Source: Hexactinellida sp. DTS-2022 (Eukaryota > Porifera > Hexactinellida). Taken from it: DNA of 64,000 nucleotides. Below are positions 10,247 to 21,807 of this stretch, in pieces. The notes under the pieces are model-generated. The model had not been told where the DNA came from. It was given only the letters and a program-made list of their open reading frames with translations, and ran no database searches. Numbering within the stretch: position 1 is the first letter of the stretch; every line of letters starts with the position of its first letter. The stretch is from assembly GCA_028753945.1 (NCBI GenBank), contig JAPNXP010000013.1, positions 4,217,501-4,281,500 on the forward strand, written 5' to 3'. Made by a program: the position numbers and the translations under genes.

Positions 10247-12517
10247 ATGCCTCGGATGACGAAAGGAAATGCGAGGGAAATGCTGGCGCAGATGCTCAAA
10301 CTATTTCAGCAGGTGACCGAAGAATCTATTTCGGTCGTCTATTCATGGAAAGGTGGGCTTTCAGTACTAGGAAATTCCTCTTTCAAGAATTATGTATCCG
10401 AAAATCGCTTGAACATTTGGAATGCTTTAACTTCTCGAGATCAAGGGGGAGATTCGTTAACCGTTCCTGGAAAACACGAAGATATGATGTCAATGTTAAA
10501 AGATTTTAAAAATCTTAATGTTCAGTCTCTCAGGAAAATTGTCTCATGGGTGACCCAAAAAACTATTGGTAAGTGGCGAAGTTCTTACTAAGCCCACCAC
10601 ATAAGGTGCAACTTTGTTTACATGTAATTTTTGCATCATGTTGTAAATTTTTTTGAATCGTGTATGTTGGAAATGTTTCGTGCAACTTGTTGCATGCACC
10701 AAAGTTGCACCATGTATTTGGAGCTTTTCATGCAACTTTGTTGAATTAAACATAACAGTGTTCTATTTCATGAAACATAACAGTGTTCTATCTATTTCAT
10801 GAAATATAACAGTGTTCTATTTCATGCAACATATTGTATGTAATATTTTTGCACCATGTATGTTACCTATCATTTATTATACGTATACTTAATACGTAAA
10901 CTAAACTTAAAGTTGCTTCGCGTATTATAAGAGAATATGTGGTTATTCAAAGATTCGAATAGTAAATATATTTCTGCGATAAAAATAATATACAATAATC
11001 GATTTATTGTGAAATCGAAATTATTTAATTTATACTTATAATAATCTCATTCCCCACAAATGAAACCCGCGTATGTAAGTTCTTCTTGTTTTGTACTTTA
11101 AAGTCCATATTTAATGTGGAGCTTTGTGCTCAAGCTACCCAAATTATGGTAGTTTTTATTAACTACAAGCTTCCCTCCAATTTCAACTGCTACCTACGGT
11201 CCTTACTTTGTTTTACTCGTTATATTCCACAGGAAAAGCACGAAACTTTTGGGGGAAAAGTGAATTGCAACCAATATGGTGGCCCTAAAGAAGTATCCTT
11301 TCACAAGAAGTCTAAAACATTGGACAGACAATCAGCTTTAACAATTCTCCAGGCTTATCGTGATTTTATAGCCCAACAATATGAAGAACAAATAAAGGAC
11401 TATAGAGATAGGTCTCCAAATTCATCCCCTAAACAGAAGAGAGAGCGCCAAAAGAGAGAGGCGCCAATAGAAATTGAAGAAGTTTCCACTTCTAGCAGCA
11501 TGGTTTCCATTACAAAATATTCACCTATTCGACAACCCGAGTCCACTTATGTTCCTGAGGATACTTTACCCACTATTCATGTATCTCTTGTTACGAAATC
11601 TGGAGTTATTCCTCTAACTCCTTTAAAAGTTGAATTTAGAGTTCTAAGTGAGGTAACCAGGACACAATGTCTCAATGAACTTGACAATCCAAAGACATTT
11701 CTTAGTGATATTACAATGAATGCGTTTTCGGTATGTTATAAGTATGATAATTATTCTATAATAACATATAAAATTCCTGAAAATTATTATTAACATGTAT
11801 TTAGGATCTCCTGAAGAATAATTATCCAAAACTCAATGGGCTCCAAGACACTATTTTTGCTCAGGTAAATAGTTAAATTAATACTGAATAGACTTAATTT
11901 TTTTATATTTTTTTTTATAGAATCATCATTTCGTTAAAGCACCTCTCAATAGCTTTCAAATCCACCATGATGGTAGCTTACATTGGATTTGCTCAAGCAT
12001 TGATAGCAAAGGGAATATTAATTTATACGACTCGCTATTTCATGGTCAAACCAGCGAGCAAATAGACATTCAACTCGCTCTTTTATATTCTAAAGAAAAA
12101 GGCGATTTGAAAGTTACCGTGCAACCAATGCAAAAGCAAAGAGGTGTTTCCGATTGCGGTGTCTTTGCACTTGCCGTTTGCATCGCACTGGCAAACGGAC
12201 AAATTCCGAGCAACCTAAGGTGGCGACAATCATCTCTAAGGAAAAATCTAAGAGATTTTGTTGTATCAGAAAAAATCTCGTCATTACCTACGATCCAACC
12301 CAACAGCCAGCATGATGTAGTAGCTATTTTACCAACGGAGTGTACAATCAAATTGTGGTGCATATGTCGTTTGCCAGAATATGCGTTTCAAAATATGGTA
12401 CTGTGTGACTGCTGTAAGTCGTGGTTTCACAATACATGTGTCGGACTCCCTGATGTTCTAAAGAAAATAGACGCATTCACCTGTCTGATTTGCCAAAGTA
12501 AAAGAAATAGAAACTAA
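10247..12517 (+). CDS. Ulp1-family (C48) SUMO-protease-like protein with C-terminal PHD finger
   Basis: A spliced gene. First exon from ATG 10247 (MPRMTKGN) to a donor near 10568 or slightly upstream. The join to the next clear exon is unresolved. Then 11233-11730, 11805-11864 and 11921-12517, the last three joining cleanly in phase 0. The protease triad fits H in SLHWICSS, D in NLYDSLFHG and C in SDCGVFALA, with the oxyanion Q in VQPMQKQ. PKLNGLQDT upstream is typical of transposon-borne Ulp1 domains. The last 50 residues form a PHD zinc finger (CICR...CDCCKSWFHNTCVG...CLIC), which binds histone tails. A basic, Ser-rich linker lies in the 11233 exon. Predicted to remove SUMO-like modifiers or process the transposase, perhaps at chromatin. 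Confidence 0.88.
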
Positions 12518-12577
12518 TAGACTTTTAGAGACAAAATTCTTAACAAGAAAACAAATAATCTATACTATTTATATCTT

Positions 12578-15500
12578 TTATATATTTATTTTCTTTTTTA
12601 GTTTATTATTAGAACAAAATAGAAAGTATCGTACATTAAAAAAAACATTCTCAATTCGCATGTAGGCAACTTGTGTTGAAACTCTTCTTAGTATTGAAAA
12701 AAGTTGCTCACATACCTGAGAATTTATCCTCTTAAATTCATCAGTGTTAATCGACTTCAAAGAATAAGATTGATTGCAGACATGGTTTTTCCAATGAAAA
12801 CGATCGACCAAGAATGATGTATTTTTGAAAAGCGCCGGATCCCTAAAAATATATATTAAATTCAATATAAGTTACAGGAAACTAGCTAAAAGTTTAGCCA
12901 GGGGCGTGCTGGCCATAAAATCGATGCGGGATTCCCGCTCGGGCCCCCCTTTGAAGGCCGCCTTAGGGCCCACTTGTGGGATCGCAGGCCCCACAGCGAA
13001 TCCTTTCTGAATGGAATCCCGCATGGGCCCCCAAATCCCAGCACGCCCCTGAGTTTAGCAAGTCTAAATATATCCATACCTGATTACGCATGTGTTATGC
13101 AAGTTACAAGCATTATCATAAATAATGATCTCTGGTGGTAGTTTGAATAATGTAAGCAATAAGTTGAAAACACTGAGTGTAGATTCCTTGTTTCTGAGTA
13201 TTTGAAATCCGTAGCAAATCTTGTGTCTACAAACAAATACTAAGAGCCCTGGTGATAATCTCTGATGTTTGGGGTATATTTTTGTACAGCCTTTCATACT
13301 TTTATCTTCATGCTGATCTTCGTAAATCGGTAGTCTAGGGAATTATTTAAAATATAAACTAAACTTCATCAATTTATTTGAAATGAAAAAGTAGTAAAAT
13401 AAAAATCCTTACTTGTAGTGCGTTGAAAGAGCTGGGAAATACTTCATGAAATCATTGTTCAATGCTGACTTAACCAGTTTCCTGGTTATATTACTATTAA
13501 GTTCTTCTATTTTTAACAGCACTACCTCAAGCAATCCAGATATGATTGGATGAAGTTTAAACTGAGTTTGAGTTTGGACGTGTGTGGTATTAAATGAATT
13601 AAAGAGTGTTTTTAAGATCGGTGTTTTATTGTAGATTCCAGTCAATGAACTTGATTCTACTGAGGCGCCATGTGAAAGATGAGTAATTGTTGTCATTTCC
13701 GTTATGTTAAGGAGTGAAAACTGAATTAATCCCGTTATCGGCTCTGAGCGCGATATGAGTTCAATAATAAATTTTGCATTAGAATAATTGGGATTTATCA
13801 AATAAATTTTGTCGATCATGCAGCTGGTATAGACTATGTAATCAGTAATTTCTTTAATTCTTAATAAATCGAGCATCGCCTTAAATGCGTCGGGTGACAA
13901 TCCATTAGAATAGTAATCTTTAAGACTTTTGCGAACTTTTAAATCGGGAAGAATCACTCTTTTACTAAATAAAACTAAAGGATATTGTTGGTTTTGATCA
14001 TATTCATCAAGTTCATTCTGGTTTTCAGGGAGCTCTTTGATTGTTCCCATTGTTATTCCATCTATTACCAATACTTTAGGATTGTCTTTGCATTCTGGAC
14101 ATGTGAAACTTGTTACATAGTCTACATCAAGCATTCTTAGGTATGCATTCCATCCATGCTGTAAAATATGATAGCTGAACAAATGTTCTCTGCCTAGTCT
14201 CTGAAATACATTGTTCTTTGCCCTATAAAAAATAGTTAAAGCTAATTTAAGTCATTATCCACAAAAAATGTTCTTTCAGGATACAACCATGAAAGTTAGA
14301 ATTTGTCTATTTTCCAAATAACTTTATACAAAATTTCAAGTTAATTATTGGAAAAAAATTAATATAATACAAATATTAAACAAATTCTAGAAACGTGCAA
14401 ACATACCTCATGTAACCGTGAAGAGTGTTTCTGGACATTGTCATAAATTCACTGTATTCGAATAATACTCCATAGTGAATGAAATAACGATTATTAATGT
14501 TTAATAAAAGATATTTTTCTCCCTCAAATACAGCTTTACAATCACAAGATCCTTGGAATGTAGAAGAGTAAACTAAAACATTTTGGAACGATAATGAAAT
14601 CTTGTAAAAATAATATCGATTTTTAAGTAGACAATACATCCCTCTCCATACATTAGATTTGTTAAGTACTTAAAAGTAGTGGTTCCGAACCTTTACGGTC
14701 TGTGTATCCCTTGGGCTCAGAGTGAATGATACTACTATATCTATCCGCAACGATACGATGACATAAAAATATTTATCGAGATCTAATTATATTTTGTGGG
14801 GTCAAATTGCAGTGTATGTACTAGGTGAGCGTGAGCATACAAAAAAATTGCTTAATTTAACTGATAATGAAAGCTTCGAAATAATTGATATCAGATACAC
14901 CACGTGCCACAGTTGAGAACCACTAATTTATAGTAACAGCTCTTGATTTCGCTTCCTAATTCCCTTAAGAAATACTAACAAACAAAGGCGTGGCCAAGCC
15001 TGTATGAAGGTGCGGTATTTCCCAACTATAGTATTATACTACTGGTTATTTTAGTGGACACAATTTTGGGGTGCGACCTGTGCGCCAAGTGCCGCAACCT
15101 GGCTACGCCTCTGCTCACAAAGTCCTACCTTTATGCTCTTTGAATTTCAAAACCTCATTTGCTGTATAAACTATTATTCCTGTATTTGCTAGAACTAAAC
15201 TCTCTCTATCTAATTTCCAACCATGTAGACATTTTTCAATTTCCGGAATTAAATGAATCGGTAGAACCATTCCATTAGCTTGTTGGTCACTATAAGTATT
15301 TGCCATTTTAGTACTCAGGATAAATGGAATTGGGAGTTTAGATATTGTTGAATAGTCCAAGTCTTTCGATAGCTTGGGAAGTTTCTCTGTATATAATATT
15401 GCGATAGTATTCCTTGTAGAATAATTTTCACTTTGCAAACTCCTCCGGTACAAGAATCACAATACCACTTTTTTTCTTTCAGACAGAAACAATGGTATCC

Positions 15501-17640
15501 ATCTTTAATTAGAAATATCGTCTTAGTGCCTAATGAGAAATAAGGACTGCCTTCATAATATTTCGCTTCAACTAATACAAAGCATTGAATTTCAAAACAT
15601 TGCTCAACTGCTTGATAATGTAAACACTGATTTTCGACACAATTCAAACACATGTCCTTGTCTACCGATACCTTTTTCTTCGTTAGTTGGATATCTCCTA
15701 GATGAGAGTATGATACTAACATACATCAACAAAATAATTCTATAATTCAACCTACCCTCCTGTGTTGCAACGTAATCTGATATCAGAACTAATGAACAGT
15801 CCTGCAACTTCCATGCTTTCATTTTGTTTGCCAAAGCATGGACATACTGATCTAGTATTGGCATGTCCAAAGTTAACTCTTCAGAGAATATTTCAGGATA
15901 TTTATTTTGATTAGGTTCACGGTCACCTAGTAGAACAATAATTATTTTGGATTTCCTATTAGAATAATAATAATCTATACTATTAAAACACTAGGCTGTG
16001 TGTATAAGTATACAGTCAACTCCGCTTAATAGAGCTACCGGTTAATCGGTTTCTCCGCTTAATCGGGTCAAATTTCACAGCATTTATAGGACAGAATTAC
16101 AATTTGGCTTACAATATTTTCGGTTAATTGGTTTCTCCGCTTAATCGGGTCAAAACAACCTGGTCCCGAGCAGGCCCGGATTTACCATACGGCAGATGCG
16201 GCATATGCCGAGGGCCCCGCGCTTTGGGGGCCCCGCGCTTGGGACACTCCGGTGGGTAGATTTTTTTAGACAAAAAATGTTCAAATTCGATGTATCTACT
16301 TTATGTGCCATAGTTTGAGTATTACTATATAGTCTCTTTGTCCAGCGCAATGAAGCAACTATCATACCAACGTGACCTAATTTTTTGATTTTCGACTAAA
16401 TGAACTAGGGTCTTATTTACTAATACTAATAATTAATCCAAATTCTACTAATTGTCCTGAGAATTTAACAAGTATTAAGTTTACAAAAAAATCGGGGGGC
16501 AAGCCCCCAGATCCCAAATCAATCACTCGCTACGCTCGCTCTTAAACTCCCTTTCCAGACAAGTTCTAATCCCGTGCCTCGGCTCTGCAGACGTATTGAA
16601 TTTCAGACTAAATTCAGATGTACTATATTTCTTTATTCGTAAACACGAGCCCTTCTTTCTAGGTAGCTTTGTGACGGATCGGTGCTACCACATCAAGTTA
16701 ACGGCCGCTACGCAGCCTTACCCCTCCCTAAACCAATAATTATATGACTCCATAATTTTGAATTTCACCGATTTGATTACATTTTTGCCAGCAACAACAA
16801 TAAATATTGATGTTGAATTTTTTTAATGCGAGAATCGGAATCAGCACACTCACTCGTTCACCTATTTCACCAACTGGAAGCCAGCCTCTGGGTTCATTTT
16901 GAATTTTCCGCAATTTATTTACTTTATTAAAAACACAACAATAAATATTGATATTAGAAATTTCTAAATGCGAAAAGAATCAGCATACTTGTTTACCTAT
17001 ATGTCTATTTGGAAGCTAGCCTCTATCTCAATTATAATTCCGGTTTCTATTCTCCTATCACATGAATACAAGCCAGACAAACATACCCACATACAACAAT
17101 CGAGTTTTAATTTCGTTAACACACATGTGAAATGTTGATGGCATGGGGAGGAAAAGGAACTTCGTTAATCTTAAATATTTTATGAGTATGTAGGCAATAT
17201 TTTCTCTAGCACTCCATGATTGATCCAACCAAAAATCAGTTTTCTGTGGGCTAAATGAAGCCAATTTTAATCGTTTGCAATATGATCAAGGGGCCCCGCG
17301 CGGAAAAATATGCCACGGGCCCCGCGCAACCCAAATCCGGCCCTGGTCCCGAGGTGGCTCTATTAACACCAACTGCTTAGTGTGTTTCGAGTTCACACTA
17401 ATCTTGCGTTTGCACTGAAACATTGATACAAAACTCAAATGACCAAATACAAACATGAAACATACCTAGTGAAATATGAAATTCTTGTTCAGTCAATGTA
17501 CCAAATGATTCGGTCAACTGAGGTATTTCAATTCTTTCGATATGAAGTGCCGTTATGGAAGTGTCTAGTTGTTGTCCAGTATATCTGCGCTTTTTTGATT
17601 GATTAACTTGGAAGCTCGAAGTTGACAAGTTCTCAGCCAT
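12578..17640 (-). CDS. KDZ-type transposase, multi-exon
   Basis: Translated right to left. Exon from ATG 17640 to 17466 (MAENLSTS). Further exons lie around 15960-15760 and 15722-15425, the latter with the Cys-rich CLNCVENQCLHYQAVEQC and CFCLKEKKWYCDSC. Others are about 15420-15131, 14640-14400 (CDCKAVFEG...LLLNINNRY), 14190-13413, 13334-13080 and 12844-12578. The Cys clusters, CPECKDNP followed by VLVIDG, IIIYDNACN, and INSQVCEQ are the conserved blocks of KDZ transposases and supply D, D and E. FLVDRFHWKNH and SPGLLVFVCRHKICYGF are further hallmarks. Several introns hold MITEs, all outside the coding blocks. Exon borders are inferred from GT/AG and frame. It looks potentially intact. Confidence 0.85.
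12899..13051. mobile_element. hAT-type MITE (153 bp) in a KDZ intron
   Basis: Ends CAGGGGCGTGCTGG and CCAGCACGCCCCTG are perfect inverted repeats. The 8-bp direct repeat AGTTTAGC flanks it (12891-12898 and 13052-13059). It lies in the intron between the exons ending at 13080 and beginning at 12844 (minus strand), so it does not break coding. Confidence 0.92.
14675..14925. mobile_element. hAT-like MITE in a KDZ intron
   Basis: Left end TAGTGGTTCCGAACC and right end GTTGAGAACCACTA are inverted copies of the common hAT end AGTGGTTCTCAACC. The flanking 8-mers match only partly, so the insertion is old or the borders are off by a base or two. Confidence 0.65.
14983..15113. mobile_element. hAT-type MITE (131 bp) in a KDZ intron
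   Basis: Left end CAAAGGCGTGGCCAAG and right end CTGGCTACGCCTCTG are inverted. The flanking 8-mers CTAACAAA and CTCACAAA differ at one base. Confidence 0.75.
16013..17385. mobile_element. pogo-like MITE split by a hAT insertion
   Basis: The left part (16013-16170) starts CAGTCAACTCCGCTTAATAG and carries repeated TTAATCGGTTTCTCCGCTTA. The right part resumes after the hAT element at 17346 with GTCCCGAGGTGGCTCTATTA. The same sequence type (CCGCTTAATAGAGC...CCCGATG...CCCTATTAAGCGG) is unbroken at 42303-42500. Confidence 0.7.
16171..17345. mobile_element. Non-autonomous hAT element (1175 bp)
   Basis: Ends CAGGCCCGGATTT and AAATCCGGCCCTG are inverted repeats, with GGGGCCCCGCGC sub-terminal on both sides. 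The 8-bp direct repeat GTCCCGAG flanks it exactly (16163-16170 and 17346-17353). There is no transposase frame inside. It lies in the first large intron of the KDZ transposase gene and is the innermost layer of a four-deep nest. Confidence 0.92.
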
Positions 17641-17791
17641 CTCAAGAGTAACTACGTAATTAATAATAGAGTTGCTTTTACGATAATAGCACGTTATGCA
17701 ATCCAATTAATGTTTTGGTTGCTTTCAAAACAAAGCGGATCATTAATCGGAACACCACACCACAATAACCACCAAAAATTACAGTTTAGTC

Positions 17792-17844
17792 CTACTGCGC
17801 ATGCGCAGTGTACTTACTGCGCATGCGCACTGTACTTTCTAATA
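17792..17844. repeat. Right KDZ terminal inverted repeat with NRF-1-like sites
   Basis: ACTGCGCATGCGCAGTG (about 17794-17810) and CTGCGCATGCGCACTG (about 17818-17832) are both perfect GCGCATGCGC palindromes. The whole is the reverse complement of the left end at 10042-10093. Confidence 0.85.
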
Positions 17845-17924
17845 TATGTAATATTGATGTTATGATGAAATAAAGATAGGCTTAGCTAAAATAATGAGAT
17901 CGAAATTGAAACATTTTGGATAAA

Positions 17925-18617
17925 TTAAAAAATTCTGAAAGAAATGACTAGCGACCCCTGTTTTTTTTTCTGGGGATAGAATAATAATATATCAGAGAAA
18001 GTACCTGTAAAGTTTGAATCGAATCTGGTTCAATTTTATCTCGGAAAATTGAGCTCAAAGTTTGAATAGATAAAACAATAAAAACAGAGATTTACGCCAT
18101 TTTTAAAGGACTTATTTATCTGTTATAAAGGGAATATTCGAGAATCTAATGGCATTGAGGTAAACCTCCGTGTCTCCTCTAACGAATGATATCAAAATAA
18201 ATTAGATACAGGTTGATATTGGATAGGAATTGACACTTTGAACTAAGCATACTCAATGGACTTTTCAAAATTCTACTTCCACTCTTTTTCCCAACTTCAA
18301 GTTTGAATGTTTATAACTCCAAAGTTTTTGGGAAATTTTAAATAAAAATTAAATCACACAAACCTCCAACTCTCCAAAGTATGATAACAAATTTTCAGAA
18401 TTGTAAACAAATTTTGAGAATGTGATTTTTGATGAGATACCAGTGCGGCTTTGTATGATAAAAATAACCAACTGAAAGTTAAAAAATTTTTAAATAAATA
18501 ATATCACGGGAAACCTCCGTGTCTCCTCTTTCGAACGACACTAAATTTATTCAAATCTAATAACTAGAAGTGAGTCAAATATCTGACTGAAGTGAGCCTG
18601 GTCGAATACTAAGCCAA
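17925..18617. repeat. Right terminal inverted repeat of the MULE-like element
   Basis: Reverse complement of 3717-4424, nearly identical over the parts compared. The outer end CTTCACAGTCAT lies immediately next to the stop codon region of the minus-strand OTU gene at 18626. Confidence 0.9.
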
Positions 18618-18625
18618 CTTCACAG

Positions 18626-19910
18626 TCATTCATAATGTGAGGCCTCATTTCCAAGATAAATTGCTTGGTCGCTTGGATTATTTCTTCCTACTTTGGGGTT
18701 AAACCCTTTGAAAGAAAATTTGTCCCATGTATTATTTATGTACACAAATACATCTGTTTTTAGCCATTTTGCCATACAAAATATCTCAACATCACTCCCC
18801 CATACGGTTGAAATCATAGTATTATTTTGTGTTAGATATTCTTCCATAGATTGATTCGTCTTATTATCAACATATTTTTTACATTGGGAGATGATTCCAT
18901 AAATTGAACAAGTAATTGTTCAATTTATGGAATCACGAACGAATTAAGCCATGAAAATCCTGTGTATCAGTCAACCACCAACTAAAGGCTCTGTAGAGGC
19001 AATTTCCATCCGGAATAATTGAAACTTTCTTTTTTGGAGAGCAATTTCTTAACTTTATATACGCTGTTTTAACTATTTCTGGTGGATCTTCCAATTTAGT
19101 TTTCAGGAGTAATATGTCTTGATTAATTCTCTGTCGCCACTTGAATGTGATGGGCTTGAACAAAACTTCTGTGTAATTTCTATTATAACAGTCAGTTTTC
19201 AATTTCTTGGTAATTATTTTTTGTGACATGTCTGTTGGTTTCAACGATTCATTTTCATATTTCGGCCGATCGTCTTCCAGAGAATATTGACCATTGTCAG
19301 ATTGATACTCTTGCCCTTGTATTGCTGAGAATAAATCATCATCCTCTTCACTCAATGGTACATCTTCTGTAAACTCAGTCCGTGATCTTTTGCAATGAAT
19401 AATACTAGTTTGCTTGGAAGTTGGTTCCTCATCGTATATAAAGGAGGAAATTCTATGGTGGTAAGTAAAGGATAATAACTTTAGACAGCATTCATGTGTA
19501 CAATGTTCTGTAAAAATACACGATTCACAATGGTGTTTTATAGACTGGTTTTGTAGTTCATGAATTTTATAAAAAGTTTCCCCTTTAGAATCATTCATTC
19601 TATCACGAAACCAATGTTGTAGGTATCCTAAATGTCCTGTGAAATTTTTATGTGCTAAATATCTAAGGACACAGTTGATGTAGCTTGAATCTTGATCATG
19701 CTGTACAGAAAAGGAATTTGCACAAAATTGGATGAATAATAAGTCTAAAACTTCAAATACTAATTTCCCATAATATTGAAAACTGTTAGACTCGCCTTCT
19801 CTAGATTGTTTAGAATCAAGTTCACAAAAGTGATCGTTGTCATCATTGTGTATTTCCCCCAAAAGTCTGTGTTTCATTTTCCTGCTATTGCACCATTCCT
19901 CCGCAATGTG
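18626..19910 (-). pseudogene. Ginger-like unit 1: OTU protease region, broken
   Basis: Downstream part of a minus-strand integrase-OTU polyprotein. After an acidic, low-complexity linker (about residues 150-230 of the open stretch from 19877) comes the OTU catalytic loop IPDGNCLYRAFSWWLTD, ending HGLIRS and a stop at 18933. The frame resumes with SQCKKYVDN and MEEYLTQN (18847), WGSDVEIFCMAKWL, and ends NEASHYE, giving the catalytic His. The break coincides with an inverted duplication at 18895-18939. A TAG at 19911-19913 separates it in frame from the integrase part. A CxxH/C cluster (SCIFTEHCTHECC) lies in the linker. Confidence 0.8.
18895..18939. repeat. Perfect 19-bp inverted repeat inside an OTU reading frame
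   Basis: TGATTCCATAAATTGAACA and its exact complement are separated by 6-7 bases. One arm reads as OTU coding sequence in the downstream frame. The other inserts a stop (TGA) just after HGLIRS. This looks like a local templated inverted duplication. Confidence 0.85.
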
Positions 19911-21178
19911 CTATTCAAAGTTCGTTACCAATTTATTATAATCCTGTACTTTAAATTGGCTCGTATCCATTTCTCTAGCATTAGTATCCATACTTTCCAG
20001 GCTTGTAGTATTTGACGAAAATAGTTCTGTTTTGTGTATCCAAGTACTTTGCAATCTCCCTTTAGAATTTAGATATTGGACTTGATACTGATCCGATGCA
20101 GAATGTTGTTTGAGGATCTTAACTTTAATATTCATCGGTTCGAGAAAGTTCTTTTTCTTTCTATGTCTTGAAACTGTCGGATTCTTCATATAAGCTATTG
20201 TCCCGAGCTCAAAGTTCACATCAACATTCCTCTTAAATCTTCTAAAATTCTCTATTTGGACTTTTCTAGTTTGAGTTAACGTTGTTATATTTAACTTTCC
20301 CTTAACATCTGAATATGCCCTAATGGCATCTTTTAAACCTAAATCAATAGAACTGGGAGAATAATCAAGTGAGTGTTGGGAAACTGACAGCACTCTTCGA
20401 TTTATGCTGTAGATATCGATTGGAGTGATTGTGTATTTGTTTTTAAAGGATGTGGGGAGGTCCTGTTGTTATATAGTTCCCAAGGCGTTCTTGATAAAGA
20501 TCTATGAATTGTATGACGGTAGGTGTCGATAATTCTGGGAAGTAAGTTGTTTGCCCAATCTTCTACCACTATAAAGTTATTTTTTGAAATTTCAATTTGT
20601 ATTTCTTTCCGAAGAAGGGATTTAATGGTTCGATTAAATCTTTCCACCTGTCCTTGTGATGTAGGAGTATATGGCGATCCATTTATTAACTTTATTCCAA
20701 GTTTCGGCATAAGATTTCTTATTATTGTAGAAACAAATTCTCCTCCATTGTCACTCTGTAAAATAGCTGGCACCCCTTCATTTAAAAACAATTCACAGAG
20801 TAGGATACAGACATTATCTGATTCTTTGGTTTTAAGGGGGAAAGCCCAAGCGTACTTACTGAAACAGTCAATGACTGTTAATATCCAACGGTATCCTCAT
20901 TTTGATAAACTTTCTCCATGATCTCCAAAGGCAACTTGTGTCAGATCAATTTGGATTCTTTCAAATATTTCGAAAGTTTTTATGTGATTTGAGTGCGCTC
21001 GTTTAGGAAGCGATACATTTGAGGAACAGATATCGCATTGCAAATCTAAGTATAATTTCTTCAGCCTATCTTGTTCTAAGCCCCAAGTATAAAATTTTGA
21101 TTTCAGTGATTTGCATAATGTTGTAATAGTGGGGTGATTTAATCGTTCATGATACCATTCTACAACTGTTTGCATCAT
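19911..21178 (-). pseudogene. Ginger-like unit 1: DDE integrase (rve), broken
   Basis: An integrase of the retrovirus/gypsy type as used by Ginger DNA transposons. In order: an H-C zinc-binding segment (ERLNHP...CDICSS), first catalytic D in RIQIDLTQV, second D in QSDNGGEF, E in GQVERFNRT, then a C-terminal SH3-like module (FELGTIAYMKNP...STWIHKTEL). Breaks: an in-frame TGA at 20897-20899, a frameshift between 20402 and 20393, and a TAG at 19911-19913. It is followed by the OTU region on the same strand. No gag, protease or reverse transcriptase is present, which favours Ginger over an LTR element. Confidence 0.85.
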
Positions 21179-21239
21179 TCCGGCAGATAATACTATTTTT
21201 TCCCCTCTTACCAGCAGTAGTCCACCATCTGTTACCTAA

Positions 21240-21807
21240 AAGAAATGTATATTTCGCTGATTAGATACAATAAAACCTGTTAAGCGGACTACTCGGATCA
21301 ATGATCATTTTAGACTAGCCGCTACGTAAGCTCGCGTACGCAGTTTACAACTCGGACCTTCGCAACTCGTGTGTACCCACAATACATTATTTACAATATC
21401 ATATTTCAGAATCAGCGTCCCTGATTACCCCAGGGTAGTTGTTTACAATACCTATATCGGCACCAAATGGCTATTCATTTTCTAATTGTATGTACAAATC
21501 TCTTCATTAACATAGTACAATCCGGACAGATACAACACGCGACAATCGATTATTAATAATATAAATTTTGTAAATTTGTGTTTTCAAATCGATGAATAGC
21601 GTACAAAGAAATACAACTGTACAACTGTTGGCATATTAAAGCATACGTAAATTCCTTAATTAGGCGATGCTAACTTACCTACAATCAATTGTTAGACCGT
21701 TGTTAATACAGCTGGGTTTATTTTGCAATAGGTGTTGTCAAATTTCTCAAGATTCGGAATTGTAATTTGTAACAGACAAATTTCACAAAGTTTCATGTGA
21801 TTCCCAA
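21240..21807. other. Spacer between two divergent Ginger-like units
   Basis: No gene recognised. The two integrase genes are head to head across this stretch. CAATAAAACCTGTTAAGCGG (about 21269) resembles a pogo-like end. The missing N-terminal His part of unit 2 should lie here if not deleted; the frame upstream of 21808 meets a stop within about 45 bases. Confidence 0.4.

Larger units (their letters stand above)
10042..17844. mobile_element. KDZ (Kyakuja-Dileera-Zisupton) DNA transposon with two convergent genes
   Basis: Both ends carry an inverted repeat of about 45 bp built from two copies of TGCGCATGCGCAGTA spaced by AGTAC (10042-10093 and 17792-17844). Inside are a + strand Ulp1-PHD gene (10247-12517) and a - strand KDZ transposase gene (12578-17640) that end only about 60 bases apart. 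It is inserted in the MULE-like element. It is itself interrupted by hAT MITEs in introns (12899-13051, 14983-15113, 16171-17345) and a pogo-like MITE (16013 on). I found no clean target duplication. No obvious disabling change was seen in either gene, but not every exon could be joined. Confidence 0.85.
3717..18617. mobile_element. MULE-like (foldback-type) transposon, interrupted by a KDZ element
   Basis: The two ends are long inverted repeats of about 0.7 kb (3717-4424 and 17925-18617) that are nearly identical over the parts I compared base by base; I noted about three differences. Between them, in + orientation, lie a 2A-bearing ORF (4754-5735), a DDE transposase (6004-8259) and an OTU protease (8169-8771). 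A separate KDZ element occupies about 10042-17844, so the MULE itself is only about 7.1 kb. I could not find a matching 8-10 bp target duplication outside the inverted repeats; the right end abuts the 3' end of a Ginger-like OTU gene. Polinton was considered and dropped: no DNA polymerase, ATPase or capsid gene. Confidence 0.85.

Noticed and set aside
3717-18617. Polinton/Maverick element (size and long inverted repeats)
   Set aside because: No DNA polymerase B, ATPase, capsid or Polinton integrase; contents resolve into a MULE-like element with a nested KDZ element.
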